From an uncultured Paracoccaceae bacterium (GTDB lineage: Bacteria > Pseudomonadota > Alphaproteobacteria > Rhodobacterales > Rhodobacteraceae), in contig CANLDN010000004.1 of assembly GCA_947489445.1 (NCBI GenBank), positions 186,001 through 250,000 on the forward strand: a stretch of DNA of 64,000 nucleotides. Direction: 5' to 3'. Of this stretch, positions 33,202 through 44,392 are shown piece after piece. The notes beneath the pieces are model-generated. The model did no database searches, was not told the DNA's origin, and saw only the letters and a list, made by a program, of their open reading frames with translations. Every line of letters starts with the position of its first letter. Position 1 is the first letter of the stretch. The position numbers and the translations under genes were made by a program.

Positions 33202-33377
33202 GGGTTTTGCACCTTCTTTTGGCTTGACTTACAGGGGTATTGGTCACATAAGCCGCCATCTCTGCAAGGCTCTTGCGGGGAATGATGCGAAATTACGCCA
33301 ATCGGCGCGCAGTCCACAGGTACCAAACGCCGGATCGATCCGGGGCCTCAGAGACGCGGAAAACGAAGGAAAAACAT

Positions 33378-34082
33378 ATGTTTGCGGTTCTCAAAACCGG
33401 CGGCAAGCAGTACAAGGTGGCCTCTGGCGACGTACTCCGTGTCGAAAAGCTGGCAGCAAATGCCGGCGACAAAATCCAATTCAACGAGATTCTGATGGTC
33501 GGCTCCACCGTGGGCACACCTTTGGTTGCAGGCGCTGGCGTGCAGGCCGAAGTGATCGACCAGATCAAAGGCGAAAAGACAATCAACTTCGTCAAACGCC
33601 GCCGGAAACACTCTTCGGCGCGCAAGAAAGGCCACCGTCAGCAACTGACACTGGTGCGCATTGCCGATATTCTTGAAAAAGGTGCGGATAAGTCAGGCGT
33701 GATGGCCGCCGTTTCGGGTGCCGGGGTGAAGATGGAAATCACGCCCAAGGCCAACCCAAAGGCGAAAGCCGCGCCCAAGAAGGCCGCCGCGCCCAAAGCC
33801 GAAAAGCCGAAAGCAGAAGCGCCCAAAGCAAAAGCAAAAGCTGAAAAGCCCAAGGCAGCCCCAAAGGCAAAAGCGGAAGCTGGTGCAGATGATCTGAAAA
33901 AACTGTCAGGGGTCGGCCCGGCGTTGGAAAAGAAGCTGGTTGAAGCTGGCGTGACAACATTCGCGCAGATCGCCGCATGGACGGATGCCGATGTGGCTGC
34001 TATGGACGAGAAACTGTCGTTCAAAGGCCGGATCGAGCGTGAAGGCTGGATCGACCAGGCCAAAGAACTGGCTAAAGGCTAA
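33378..34082 (+). CDS. rplU: 50S ribosomal protein L21 with C-terminal Lys/Ala/Pro linker and helix-hairpin-helix domain
   Basis: The first ~103 residues are a normal L21 ([17 protein letters not shown] start, [17 protein letters not shown] rRNA-binding loop). The protein is 234 aa, more than twice the usual length. A low-complexity Lys/Ala/Pro segment (about 122-172) is followed by a 60-residue domain beginning [21 protein letters not shown], a helix-hairpin-helix-like motif. Extended L21 proteins are known in Rhodobacterales; the extra domain may bind nucleic acid. The ATG at 33378 gives the canonical N-terminus. rpmA follows after 11 bases. Confidence 0.95.
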   Translation: MFAVLKTGGKQYKVASGDVLRVEKLAANAGDKIQFNEILMVGSTVGTPLVAGAGVQAEVIDQIKGEKTINFVKRRRKHSSARKKGHRQQLTLVRIADILEKGADKSGVMAAVSGAGVKMEITPKANPKAKAAPKKAAAPKAEKPKAEAPKAKAKAEKPKAAPKAKAEAGADDLKKLSGVGPALEKKLVEAGVTTFAQIAAWTDADVAAMDEKLSFKGRIEREGWIDQAKELAKG

Positions 34083-34093
34083 GGAGAGACCAA

Positions 34094-34363
34094 ATGGCAC
34101 ATAAAAAAGCAGGCGGTTCATCCCGTAACGGGCGCGACTCAGCTGGTCGTCGCCTTGGCGTCAAGAAATTCGGTGGCGAAGTTGTCGTGCCCGGCAACAT
34201 CATCATGCGCCAGCGTGGCACAAAGATGTGGCCAGGCATGGGCGTGGGTATGGGCAAGGATCATACGATTTTTGCGACCATTGACGGCAACGTCAAATTC
34301 CACAAAGGCCTGAAAGGTCGAACATTTATTTCGGTTCTCCCGGTGGCGGAGGCCGCCGAATAA
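34094..34363 (+). CDS. rpmA: 50S ribosomal protein L27
   Basis: Protein of 89 aa with the canonical start [27 protein letters not shown]; the flexible N-terminal arm reaches the peptidyl-transferase centre. It forms the conserved rplU-rpmA operon and is followed by a strong intrinsic terminator. Confidence 0.97.
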   Translation: MAHKKAGGSSRNGRDSAGRRLGVKKFGGEVVVPGNIIMRQRGTKMWPGMGVGMGKDHTIFATIDGNVKFHKGLKGRTFISVLPVAEAAE

Positions 34364-34388
34364 GCCGAAAAACCAAAGTAACGTATTT

Positions 34389-34422
34389 GGGGGGATCGGT
34401 GATAACCGGTCCCCCTTTTTTA
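34389..34422 (+). terminator. Rho-independent terminator of rplU-rpmA
   Basis: GGGGGATCGGT pairs with ACCGGTCCCCC across a GATA loop (one G-U pair), followed directly by TTTTTTATT. It lies 26 bases after the rpmA stop. Confidence 0.9.
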
Positions 34423-34492
34423 TTCATAGTTTCGCCACCATGTTGATTTAGTGGTGCGCCATAACGCTCTTGTTTTTCGAGGAGGGGAAGAC

Positions 34493-35035
34493 ATGCGACA
34501 TGAGGAAATAACCGTGCAGGACAGCATTACAGCTGACCGGTTTATCTTGCGTCCTTGCCGCAAATCCGACGCTGGTCTGATTGCGATGTACGCCGCCGAT
34601 GACCGTGTGGCCCGTGGCACCCGTGCGATTCCTCATCCGCTTCCCCCCGGCTCGGTCGAGGCCATGATCGAACGCGCGAGCCAGCCCGACCGGATCGAGG
34701 ATATCTGGGTCATCGATGGCTCCGCTCAGGGCCATGCCGAGGCGTTGGGCCTGATCAGCCTGGAACGGATGGACCGCGCCCAGTCCGAGATTTTCTTCTG
34801 GATCGCGCCCGCCTTCTGGAACACCGGTTTCGCGACCGAGGCCGTGCGCGCCCTGATCACCTCCAACCCGCACAAGGCCGACCGCATCTTTGCCGAGGTA
34901 TTTCAGGACAATCCGGGCTCTGCCCGTGTGCTGACGAACTGCGGCTTCGACTATCTGGGCGATGCAGAAGCATTTTCCGTCTCGCGCAACGCCACCGTGC
35001 CTACCTGGACCTACACGCTCAAAACAGGGCAATGA
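34493..35035 (+). CDS. GNAT family N-acetyltransferase (RimJ-like), first of three
   Basis: Protein of 180 aa. TADRFILRPCRKSDAGLI begins the RimJ/RimL-type GNAT fold, FWIAPAFWNTGFATEAVRAL is the acetyl-CoA pyrophosphate-binding motif A, and NPGSARVLTNCGFDYLG is motif B. I chose the ATG at 34493, preceded by GAGGAGGGG; a GTG at 34451 lacks such a site. Its stop overlaps the start of the next GNAT by 4 bases. The position next to ribosomal protein genes fits a protein- or ribosome-modifying role, but this is inference. Confidence 0.87.
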   Translation: MRHEEITVQDSITADRFILRPCRKSDAGLIAMYAADDRVARGTRAIPHPLPPGSVEAMIERASQPDRIEDIWVIDGSAQGHAEALGLISLERMDRAQSEIFFWIAPAFWNTGFATEAVRALITSNPHKADRIFAEVFQDNPGSARVLTNCGFDYLGDAEAFSVSRNATVPTWTYTLKTGQ

Positions 35036-35547
35036 CCGTCCCGACATTGCGGACGGAACGCCTGACGCTGCGTGCGCCGCGTTCGGCCGACGCCCGTGTC
35101 ATCACCAGGGCGCTGAACAACATCAATGTCAGCCGCTGGCTGACCGTGGTGCCGTTTCCCTATGGCATGACGGACGCGGAATGGTTCGTCAACGAATGCG
35201 ACAGGGGCCATTTCGGCGCGTGGCTGATCTGGCACGATGACCGCTTTGTCGGTACGATCGGGCTGGACAACGGCTTGGGTTATTGGCTGGCAGAGGATGC
35301 TTGGGGCCAGGGCTATGCGACCGAGGCGGCAACGGCCGTGATCGCCGCCCACTTCACCAGCACCGATGACGACAGGATCATGTCCAGCTATTTCGACGGC
35401 AATCAGGCTTCCTGTAACGTCCTGACAAAGCTCGGGTTTGTCGATATCGGCCCGAAACTGCACCATTCAAGGGCGCGGGTCGAAGATGTGGCAGGTCGGC
35501 AGATGGCGCTGACGCGACAGCGCTGGATGGCCCAACAAAATGGCTGA
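35032..35547 (+). CDS. GNAT family N-acetyltransferase, second of three
   Basis: Protein of 171 aa with the same fold order: LRTERLTLRAPRSADARVIT at the start, GYWLAEDAWGQGYATEAATA as the acetyl-CoA-binding segment, and NQASCNVLTKLGFVDIG near the end. It is coupled to the first GNAT by an ATGA overlap and to the third by an 8-base overlap. It is clearly paralogous to both neighbours but diverged. Confidence 0.87.
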   Translation: MTVPTLRTERLTLRAPRSADARVITRALNNINVSRWLTVVPFPYGMTDAEWFVNECDRGHFGAWLIWHDDRFVGTIGLDNGLGYWLAEDAWGQGYATEAATAVIAAHFTSTDDDRIMSSYFDGNQASCNVLTKLGFVDIGPKLHHSRARVEDVAGRQMALTRQRWMAQQNG

Positions 35548-36025
35548 TCTCACCTACCGCAGCATCCGCCCCGGCGACTTCGAGGATCTGCACGCCATTG
35601 CCACCCAATGGTCGGTCGTGCGCCAACTCGGCGGCTGGCCTTGGCCGCCCAGTGCCGACTTCACCCGTGGCCGGTCCAAACCTTACGAGGGCGAAGGGTT
35701 CGTCTGGGCCATCTGCATCAACGACCGGCTGATCGGCAGCATCGGCGTCACCGGTGGCGATCTTGGCTATATGCTGAACGCCTCCCATCACGGGCAAGGC
35801 ATCATGAGCGAGGCCGCTCGGACCGCCATCAATCACGCCTTCCAGACCACCGACCGGGACCACCTGACCGCCTCCACCTGGCACGACAACCCCGCCTCTT
35901 ACCGGGTGCTGCAGAAACTCGGCTTCGTCCACTGGCAGACCCGCTACATCCACGCCAAGGCACGCAACATCCCCACGCTCGTCCACCAGCACCGGTTGAC
36001 CCGCACGAGGTGGACCAGCTCCTGA
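35540..36025 (+). CDS. GNAT family N-acetyltransferase, third of three
   Basis: Protein of 161 aa: YRSIRPGDFEDLHAIATQWS start, LGYMLNASHHGQGIMSEAAR as the acetyl-CoA loop, and NPASYRVLQKLGFVHWQTR as motif B. It begins inside the end of the second GNAT gene and is the last of the operon-like trio. The substrate is unknown. Confidence 0.85.
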   Translation: MADLTYRSIRPGDFEDLHAIATQWSVVRQLGGWPWPPSADFTRGRSKPYEGEGFVWAICINDRLIGSIGVTGGDLGYMLNASHHGQGIMSEAARTAINHAFQTTDRDHLTASTWHDNPASYRVLQKLGFVHWQTRYIHAKARNIPTLVHQHRLTRTRWTSS

Positions 36026-36211
36026 CGTTTTTGTTCTGGCTGGGCTTCATGTCGGCTGATGTGACCGAGCGGACCCTCGTTCTCTTGGCCCCAATGTCCG
36101 GTTTTCGCGCTGGTTGGTGTGATCGCGTGATGTCGAGTTTTGAGAAACATCAATTCCTGCGAGTGGATCATCTGTATTTCTTGAAGAATTGGGTTGCTTC
36201 TTGGAGATGAT

Positions 36212-37198
36212 ATGATGTCCATTTCAAGACGAAATTTGATGGTTGGATTTGCCGCTACATCTGCTGCCGCGTTGTTTGGCAGCGGTTATGCAGTTGCATC
36301 CTACCGCGAGACGGTTGCAGCTGCTCATGCACGCATTGCCCAAAAAAGCCGTTTGCTAGAAACCCGTTTCGGCGCTCTCGAATACGCCATCCAAGGTCGC
36401 GGCCAGCCGTTCTTGATGGTACATGGCACAGGAGGCGGTTTTGATCATGGTCTGCGCTTTGCCGGTGGATTGATATCCAACGGCTTTGAGGTCATCGCAC
36501 CATCGCGCTTCGGATATCTCCGCAGTAGCTTCCCACCCGACCCATCGCCCCAAAAACAAGCGGATGCTTTTGTAGACCTGTTGGATGCATTGAACATCGA
36601 CCGAATTCCGATTGCAGGTGGCTCAGCTGGTGCACTGTCAGCGGCTTACTTTGCCCTTCGTCACCCCGAGCGTTGTTCGCACCTGATCCTTATTGTTCCC
36701 GCAATGAATCTGACCAATCAGGATCCTGTCGAATTCACCCGAATGCAGCAATTCTTTGTGGAGAAACTCCTTACGTCAGACAGCTGGTTTTGGGCTGCTC
36801 TGAAGCTGGCGCCAGACCAACTGATCGGCACATTGTTGGCGACTGACCCAAACCTGTTGGAGACGGTTTCTGCTTCCGAGCGTGAAAGGGCGAACCTCGT
36901 ATTGAATGAACTGATGCCAATCAGCCTGCGCGCCAAGGGGATGGCCAATGATGGCAAATATGCTGGCCAACCAACGGAAATCGACTTTTCGAAAGTGGAA
37001 ACGCCAACGTTGATCATTTCGGCCGAAGATGATCGTTTCGGAACGGCTCAGACCGCGCAGACCATTTCCCAAAGGATGTCGGCAGCGCAGCTGCTGATGT
37101 TTCCTACAGGTGGCCATCTCTGGGTTGGGCATGACAAGGCAATGTCGGATCAGATCACGGAATTTGTCGGGCGTAATGCAGGCGGTCAGATCGACTAG
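36212..37198 (+). CDS. Tat-exported alpha/beta hydrolase
   Basis: Protein of 328 aa with a twin-arginine signal (SRRNLMVGFAATSAAALFG, residues 5-23). The oxyanion region is MVHGTGGGF, the nucleophile Ser138 lies in IAGGSAGALSA, the acid is in SAEDDRFG and the catalytic His in GGHLWVGH. Residues around the triad match haloperoxidase/epoxide-hydrolase-like esterases, but the substrate cannot be told. The start is ATG 36212 or 36215 with GGAGA upstream. It separates the GNAT trio from obgE and looks less GC-rich than both, which suggests an insertion. Confidence 0.85.
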   Translation: MMSISRRNLMVGFAATSAAALFGSGYAVASYRETVAAAHARIAQKSRLLETRFGALEYAIQGRGQPFLMVHGTGGGFDHGLRFAGGLISNGFEVIAPSRFGYLRSSFPPDPSPQKQADAFVDLLDALNIDRIPIAGGSAGALSAAYFALRHPERCSHLILIVPAMNLTNQDPVEFTRMQQFFVEKLLTSDSWFWAALKLAPDQLIGTLLATDPNLLETVSASERERANLVLNELMPISLRAKGMANDGKYAGQPTEIDFSKVETPTLIISAEDDRFGTAQTAQTISQRMSAAQLLMFPTGGHLWVGHDKAMSDQITEFVGRNAGGQID

Positions 37199-37371
37199 TG
37201 CTTGAGCGCGGCAAGTATCCATTCAAGACATTCGCTGCGCCGCATCAGTGACGTCACCTTGGGCTCTAATCCGACCTTCCGCGCAGCGCGACTTATTCCA
37301 AAACCCGACCGTTTGCGGCCCAGCCCATCAGCCCTGCTTGAGAAGCGCCACACAATAGAGTATCGCGCTGA

Positions 37372-39539
<2,168 letters not shown>

Positions 39540-39548
39540 GGGGCGAAG

Positions 39549-40805
39549 ATGAACGACCATGACGCAATCGGGCCAATGATGGTCCAAATCGGGGCAGATG
39601 CCCGCGCCGCCGCTGCCGTGCTGGCGACCGCCAGTGCTGACGCCAAAACGCAAGCCCTGAATGCTGCTGCTGATGCGGTTTGGGATCAGCGCGCGACAAT
39701 CATCGCCGCCAACAAGCAGGATCTTGAATTCGGCGCCAATAAAGGTCTTTCGCCTGCCATGATGGACCGGCTGATGCTGGACGAGGCGCGGATCAAAGGC
39801 ATGGTCGATGGCTTGCGGGCTGTCGCGGCTCAGGATGATCCGGTTGGCGCAGTCACCGACGAATGGACGCAGCCCAGCGGGCTGAACATCAAACGGGTGC
39901 GCACCCCCATCGGTGTCATCGGTGTGATCTATGAAAGCCGCCCCAATGTGACGGCTGACGCGGGCGCCCTTTGCCTGAAGTCTGGCAATGCCGTGATCCT
40001 GCGCGGCGGATCAGAAAGTTTTCATTCCAGCCAGGCCATTCAGGCCTGCCTGCAAACCGGTTTGCGGGCAGCGGGTCTGCCAGAAACCGCCATTCAACTG
40101 GTCCCGACCCGGGACCGTGCCGCCGTCAGCGCGATGCTGCAAGCGACCGACCATATCGATGTGATCGTGCCCCGCGGCGGCAAAGGCCTTGTCGGATTGG
40201 TCCAGCGCGAGGCGCGAGTGCCCGTCTTTGCCCATCTCGAGGGCATCTGTCATGTCTATGTCGACGGCGATGCCGACCTTGACAAAGCCAAGGCCGTCAT
40301 CGTCAACGCCAAAACCCGGCGCACCGGCATCTGCGGGTCTGCCGAAACACTGCTGGTTGATAAGGCCTTCCACGCCAAACACGGCGACATTCTTAGCGAT
40401 GCGTTGATGAATGCCGGCGTCGAAGTCCGCGCTGATCCCGGTCTGAAAGGCAGCGTCGCAGCCAAGCCGGACGATTTCGGTCATGAATTCCTCGACATGA
40501 TCATCGCGGCCAAGGTCGTGGACGGTGTCGATGAAGCCATCGACCACATTCGGAAATACGGCTCCAATCACACCGATGCGATCGTTACCGAAAATGACGC
40601 CATCGCCGATCAGTTCTTCCATCAACTCGATAGCGCGATCTTGATGCGCAATGCGTCCACGCAATTCGCCGATGGTGGTGAATTCGGCATGGGCGCAGAA
40701 ATCGGGATCGCAACAGGCAAACTGCACGCCCGCGGACCTGTCGGGGCGGTACAACTGACCAGCTTCAAATATCTGGTCACAGGTGACGGCACGATCCGGC
40801 CTTAA
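39549..40805 (+). CDS. proA: Glutamate-5-semialdehyde dehydrogenase (gamma-glutamyl phosphate reductase)
   Basis: NADPH-dependent second step of proline synthesis. The 418-aa aldehyde-dehydrogenase-fold enzyme has the catalytic Cys262 in [14 protein letters not shown] and the motifs [42 protein letters not shown] and [15 protein letters not shown]. Its end overlaps the convergent chpT gene by 4 bases. Confidence 0.96.
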   Translation: MNDHDAIGPMMVQIGADARAAAAVLATASADAKTQALNAAADAVWDQRATIIAANKQDLEFGANKGLSPAMMDRLMLDEARIKGMVDGLRAVAAQDDPVGAVTDEWTQPSGLNIKRVRTPIGVIGVIYESRPNVTADAGALCLKSGNAVILRGGSESFHSSQAIQACLQTGLRAAGLPETAIQLVPTRDRAAVSAMLQATDHIDVIVPRGGKGLVGLVQREARVPVFAHLEGICHVYVDGDADLDKAKAVIVNAKTRRTGICGSAETLLVDKAFHAKHGDILSDALMNAGVEVRADPGLKGSVAAKPDDFGHEFLDMIIAAKVVDGVDEAIDHIRKYGSNHTDAIVTENDAIADQFFHQLDSAILMRNASTQFADGGEFGMGAEIGIATGKLHARGPVGAVQLTSFKYLVTGDGTIRP

Positions 40806-41392
40806 AACCGCGCCACGATCCGGTCGTCCTTGATGTCTAGTTGCAACCCACGTCCGGCTTCTGCGATTACACCCGGCAGCAATGCAAACTGCACCTGCGC
40901 GGCACTATGAGCATAATCACTGTTCGGTTCCGTGATACTTTGCCACAACGCGGCGTCGACATTCAGTCGCGGGCCCTCCGCGCTGATCATCCAGCCCTCC
41001 CCATTCGGGCTGATATGAAGATCGCCGCCCATGGGCAGGGCGGTTTCAAAGCATTGCAGCATCAGTAACGCACAGCGGACCAAACGACGCTGCTGATCAC
41101 CCTCAATCTGCCAGTAATAGGTAAACCGGCCACCGCGCGCGATTGCGGCCAGAATCGACAACACCTCGGAACGGCTGATCAGCTGATCCTCACCCGCTGC
41201 ACCAAAAGCTATGCGAAAATAGCGGATACGGGCATTGGCGTTCTGCACGCTTTCGTTGATCAGCTCCATTTCGGCGCTGGTATCGCCATCGGTCAGCGAC
41301 AACAGTTCCACCCCATTGCCGATGGCACCGATAGGGCTGATAAGGTCATGACAGATGCGCGAACCAACAAGTGCGGCAAGATCACGTGCCAT
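40802..41392 (-). CDS. chpT: Histidine phosphotransferase ChpT
   Basis: Phosphotransferase of 196 aa that relays phosphate from CckA to CtrA (and CpdR). The H-box [20 protein letters not shown] has the phospho-acceptor His15; a degenerate ATPase-like C-terminal domain follows, as in Caulobacter ChpT. I chose the ATG at 41392 because a GGAG site lies 8 bases upstream and the family starts just before the H-box. It is divergent from a DUF3553 gene. In Rhodobacterales this relay controls motility, gene-transfer-agent production and quorum-linked traits. Confidence 0.88.
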   Translation of the reverse strand: MARDLAALVGSRICHDLISPIGAIGNGVELLSLTDGDTSAEMELINESVQNANARIRYFRIAFGAAGEDQLISRSEVLSILAAIARGGRFTYYWQIEGDQQRRLVRCALLMLQCFETALPMGGDLHISPNGEGWMISAEGPRLNVDAALWQSITEPNSDYAHSAAQVQFALLPGVIAEAGRGLQLDIKDDRIVARF

Positions 41393-41421
41393 GGGATAAT
41401 CTCCGTTTTGAAGGAACAAGA

Positions 41422-41607
41422 ATGTCAAATATCAACGCCATGCTGGAACCGGGCATGCTGGTGCGCCATCCAACGCAACCGGACTGGGGGGTGGGGCAGG
41501 TCCAATCAAACATCGATGGTAAGATCACGGTGAATTTTCGTGAGGCTGGAAAAGTGGTCATAGATGCAATGCAGGTCCCGCTTACGATTGTTGTTGATAA
41601 AAACTGA
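41422..41607 (+). CDS. DUF3553 domain-containing small protein
   Basis: Protein of 61 aa with an AAGGAA ribosome site. LEPGMLVRHPTQPDWGVGQVQS followed by KITVNFREAGKVVID is the DUF3553 pattern, a small beta-barrel resembling the CarD/UvrD-tail type of fold, known or presumed to contact RNA polymerase or helicases. It is divergent from chpT with 29 bases between the starts. Confidence 0.85.
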   Translation: MSNINAMLEPGMLVRHPTQPDWGVGQVQSNIDGKITVNFREAGKVVIDAMQVPLTIVVDKN

Positions 41608-41712
41608 TCACCTCAAGGTAGAGTATGTTCGGCATTAATCAATCTTGGTTAATATCAGCTAGCGCCACAAGAGTTGCCAAATGGTTAACGCCTTTCTAGA
41701 AATCCGGCTCTA

Positions 41713-42510
41713 ATGCCACGTTGCCGCAAAGTTATGCACCACCAAAACCCTGTTTTCACTGTCCAAATCGCAGATATGGCGGCTGATATCGCCGCGGCAC
41801 AGCGCTTGCGCTATCAGGTATTCGTGCAGGAACTTGGCGGGGATGGCCCGCTGGTGGATCACAAGGCCGGGCTTGAACGGGACCGCTTTGATGCCTACGC
41901 GATCCATCTGATATTACGGGACACCCAGCGGGCTGCCGACGATCAGGTTGTCGGCACCTACCGGCTGATCACGCAAGCAGCGGCACAGATGATCGGGCAG
42001 TTCTATTGCGAAGACGAATACGATCTGACGCCCCTGAAAAACAGCGGCAAGCGGTTGCTTGAACTGGGCAGATCCTGCCTGCATCCCGACTATCGGGGCG
42101 GGGCAGCCATGGTGCATCTGTGGTCGGCCCTGGCCGATTATGTGAACCGCAAACGGATTGAGGTGATGTTCGGCGTCGCCTCCTTCCATGGTACCGATAC
42201 CAACGCCTTGGCCGGTCCGCTCAGCTTGCTGCACCACCGGCATCTCGCGCCGCCTGATCTGCGGGTCACGGCGCGTGGGGATGGGGCCTATACCATGGAT
42301 CAGATGCCGCTGGATGCCGTTGACCGGGTGGCGGCCATGCGCAACACGCCCGCGCTGATCAAGGCGTATCTGCGGCTTGGCGGGACGGTGGGCGCAGGGG
42401 CCTTCATTGACCACGCGTTCAACACGGTCGATGTCTGCCTGATCCTGTCCACCGACGCGATCGGTGCTTTGCAACGCAGCATCTATACTAAGGGGGCAGG
42501 GCTTGGCTGA
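41713..42510 (+). CDS. olsB: L-ornithine N(alpha)-acyltransferase
   Basis: GNAT-fold acyltransferase of 265 aa that transfers a 3-hydroxyacyl group from ACP to ornithine to form lyso-ornithine lipid. Recognisable blocks are AAAQRLRYQVFVQELGG, DHKAGLERDRFDAYAIHL, LLELGRSCLHPDYRGG and MFGVASFHGTD. The start could be ATG 41713 or 41734; neither has a strong ribosome site. The adjacent olsA homologue starts inside its last codons (8-base overlap), the classical olsB-olsA arrangement. Ornithine lipids are phosphorus-free membrane lipids valued under phosphate limitation. Confidence 0.9.
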   Translation: MPRCRKVMHHQNPVFTVQIADMAADIAAAQRLRYQVFVQELGGDGPLVDHKAGLERDRFDAYAIHLILRDTQRAADDQVVGTYRLITQAAAQMIGQFYCEDEYDLTPLKNSGKRLLELGRSCLHPDYRGGAAMVHLWSALADYVNRKRIEVMFGVASFHGTDTNALAGPLSLLHHRHLAPPDLRVTARGDGAYTMDQMPLDAVDRVAAMRNTPALIKAYLRLGGTVGAGAFIDHAFNTVDVCLILSTDAIGALQRSIYTKGAGLG

Positions 42511-43348
42511 TACATGGCATGGTCGCGATTACCCTGAACCGGACCCGCTTGGGCCCGCAGGCTGGTGGCGCGTGATCCGGCGGGGTACGCCACTGGCCGT
42601 GCTCGTCTTCGGCGGATTACTGGTCTTGCTGGCGGTGCGGCTGTTTGAACGCCCACTTTGCGGCATGCGGCGGCCCGTGACACCGCACATCACACAGACC
42701 GTATGCCGCTGCGCGTTCTTCCTGATCGGCATGCATTATCGCAGCACCGGCACGCCAATGGCCGGGGCGGGTGCGGTGGTGGCCAATCATGCGTCATGGC
42801 TGGATATCTTTGCGCTCAACGCCCGCAAGCGGATCTATTTTGTTTCAAAGTCAGAGGTCGCTGGCTGGCCCGGCATCGGCTGGCTGGCGCGGGCAACCGG
42901 CACGGTATTTATTGCCCGTGACCGGCGCGATGCGGCCAATCAGGTCAAGATCTTCCGCGACCGACTGGCCGCAGGACACAAGCTGCTGTTCTTTCCCGAA
43001 GGGACGTCCACAGACGGGCTGCAAGTGCTGCCATTCAAGCCGACGCTCTTTGCGGCCTTCTTTGACCCGGACCTTTACGACACCCTGCAAATCCAGGCCG
43101 TCACCCTCAACTACAGCCCACCAACCGGGCAACCGCCGTGGTTCTATGGCTGGTACGGCGACATGGCGTTTGGGCCGCATCTTTTGCGAACTCTGGGGGC
43201 GAAAACACCGGGCGGCGTGACGGTCACCTATCATCCGCCGGTGAACGTACGTGACTTTGCAGACCGCAAGGCGCTGGCAAAGCATCTCGAAACAACCGTT
43301 CGGGACGGATTAGGCAGCCATGGCGTCCCGCAGCCCGACCAACGCTGA
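42503..43348 (+). CDS. olsA: Lyso-ornithine lipid acyltransferase (PlsC-like)
   Basis: 1-acylglycerol-3-phosphate-acyltransferase-like membrane protein of 281 aa. The catalytic NHASWLD motif (HX4D) and the FPEGTSTDG motif are present, with one N-terminal membrane segment. The best start is TTG at 42503 with AGGGGGCAGGG upstream, 8 bases inside olsB; no ATG fits. The second step of ornithine-lipid synthesis O-acylates lyso-ornithine lipid. Convergent with the ThiE-like gene, overlapping it by 39 bases. Confidence 0.88.
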   Translation: MADTWHGRDYPEPDPLGPAGWWRVIRRGTPLAVLVFGGLLVLLAVRLFERPLCGMRRPVTPHITQTVCRCAFFLIGMHYRSTGTPMAGAGAVVANHASWLDIFALNARKRIYFVSKSEVAGWPGIGWLARATGTVFIARDRRDAANQVKIFRDRLAAGHKLLFFPEGTSTDGLQVLPFKPTLFAAFFDPDLYDTLQIQAVTLNYSPPTGQPPWFYGWYGDMAFGPHLLRTLGAKTPGGVTVTYHPPVNVRDFADRKALAKHLETTVRDGLGSHGVPQPDQR

Positions 43349-43936
43349 GACAGGGTCATCAGCCCCCCAAATCTCGTCTCCAATGCCAAAGAAATCCGTA
43401 TGCGGAGTCAATGCGCGGATCAGAGTGTCATCAAGCGCGCCCTCGGCCACCACCGGCACCTCAATCATCATTGACCACCACTCAAACAGTTCAAGCTCTG
43501 CTTGGCGGCCATCCCCCAAGGGGGTCACGCCAACCGGGCCAAAACTGACATAATCAGCGCCCAATTCACCCGCCGTCATGCCATCATGGCGCGAATTGGC
43601 GCAAAAACTGCCGATAATCGCGTCGTTGCCCAGTTCTTTGCGTACCTTCTTCACTGACCGGGCCCCATCGGGCAGATGCACACCATCCAATCCCAACCGT
43701 TCAACCATCAGAATATGGCTATCAATGACCAAGGCGACATCGCGGGCATGGGTCACCTCGCGCAGGGCATCCGCAGCTTTGGAAATGCGGGCCTCATCCT
43801 TGGTGCCCAATGCCAGCCTGACGCAGGCCACATCGACCTTGTCCAGGCAGGCGGCCAACTGATCGGGATAGGATGACAGATCAAATTCGGAAGGGGTGAT
43901 CAGATAAATCTGTGGTGCGTCTTGGGCGTCCGACAT
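43310..43936 (-). CDS. ThiE/TenI-like thiamine phosphate synthase family protein
   Basis: TIM-barrel protein of 208 aa. IYLITPSEFDLSSYPDQL, LVIDSHILMVERLGLDGVHLPDG, IIGSFCANSRHDGMTAGELG and DYVSFGPVG follow the ThiE pattern. The usual phosphate/pyrimidine-binding residues are only partly kept: the typical RxKxxxxxE start and the Gly-Gly loop near the C-terminus are altered. It may therefore be a TenI-like paralogue rather than the main ThiE. No other thiamine genes or TPP riboswitch are adjacent. Its 3' end overlaps olsA. Confidence 0.75.
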   Translation of the reverse strand: MSDAQDAPQIYLITPSEFDLSSYPDQLAACLDKVDVACVRLALGTKDEARISKAADALREVTHARDVALVIDSHILMVERLGLDGVHLPDGARSVKKVRKELGNDAIIGSFCANSRHDGMTAGELGADYVSFGPVGVTPLGDGRQAELELFEWWSMMIEVPVVAEGALDDTLIRALTPHTDFFGIGDEIWGADDPVSALVGLRDAMAA

Positions 43937-43995
43937 GGGGGCGATCCGGAATTATTCTTTACTCAAGGCGTTCTAGCCGGGATTGGCGGGCTTGG

Positions 43996-44328
43996 CTATG
44001 CCTTGGGCGGCAGGGATGATGCATAGGTCAGCGCCATCTGCACGATTTGGGCGCGCCGGGCGTCATCACCCAGCACATCCTCGGAAACATCGACCATGCC
44101 ACCCATCTTGCGGCCTGTAAAAGACAGCGGGCTGATGCCATCGATCTCAAGTGCTGCCGCCTCAGCGGCTTTGCCAACCCGTGCCATGCCGCCGCCCTGA
44201 TGGACGCCGCAAACCATGTGGCCATTTTTCAAAAAGCACAGACCGCCAAACATCTTCTTTTCAGTGATGTCTGGCGTATCAGCCAATTCGGCCCGCATCA
44301 GTTCCGCATGTCCAGCGTCATAAGCCAT
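43996..44328 (-). CDS. TfoX/Sxy N-terminal domain protein
   Basis: Protein of 110 aa with an AAGGAGG site 5 bases before the ATG at 44328. ITEKKMFGGLCFLKNGHMVCGVHQGG is the TfoX N-terminal hallmark; the C-terminal TfoX domain is missing, as in many stand-alone bacterial homologues. The role is uncertain; only the two-domain proteins are linked to competence regulation. It is divergent from trmJ. Confidence 0.83.
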   Translation of the reverse strand: MAYDAGHAELMRAELADTPDITEKKMFGGLCFLKNGHMVCGVHQGGGMARVGKAAEAAALEIDGISPLSFTGRKMGGMVDVSEDVLGDDARRAQIVQMALTYASSLPPKA

Positions 44329-44392
44329 CGACCCCTCCTTGCCATGTATCAGGGGGCAGCGTATCACGCGGCGCGTTGATAAAGGAAGACCG

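Noticed and set aside
33745..33890. Lys/Ala/Pro-coding repeat as a separate repeat element
   Set aside because: It is codon-level low complexity inside the rplU extension and is described there.
41634..41655. Possible CtrA box upstream of olsB
   Set aside because: Two TTAA half-sites are present, but the spacer is 10 bases instead of 7, so it does not match the CtrA consensus.
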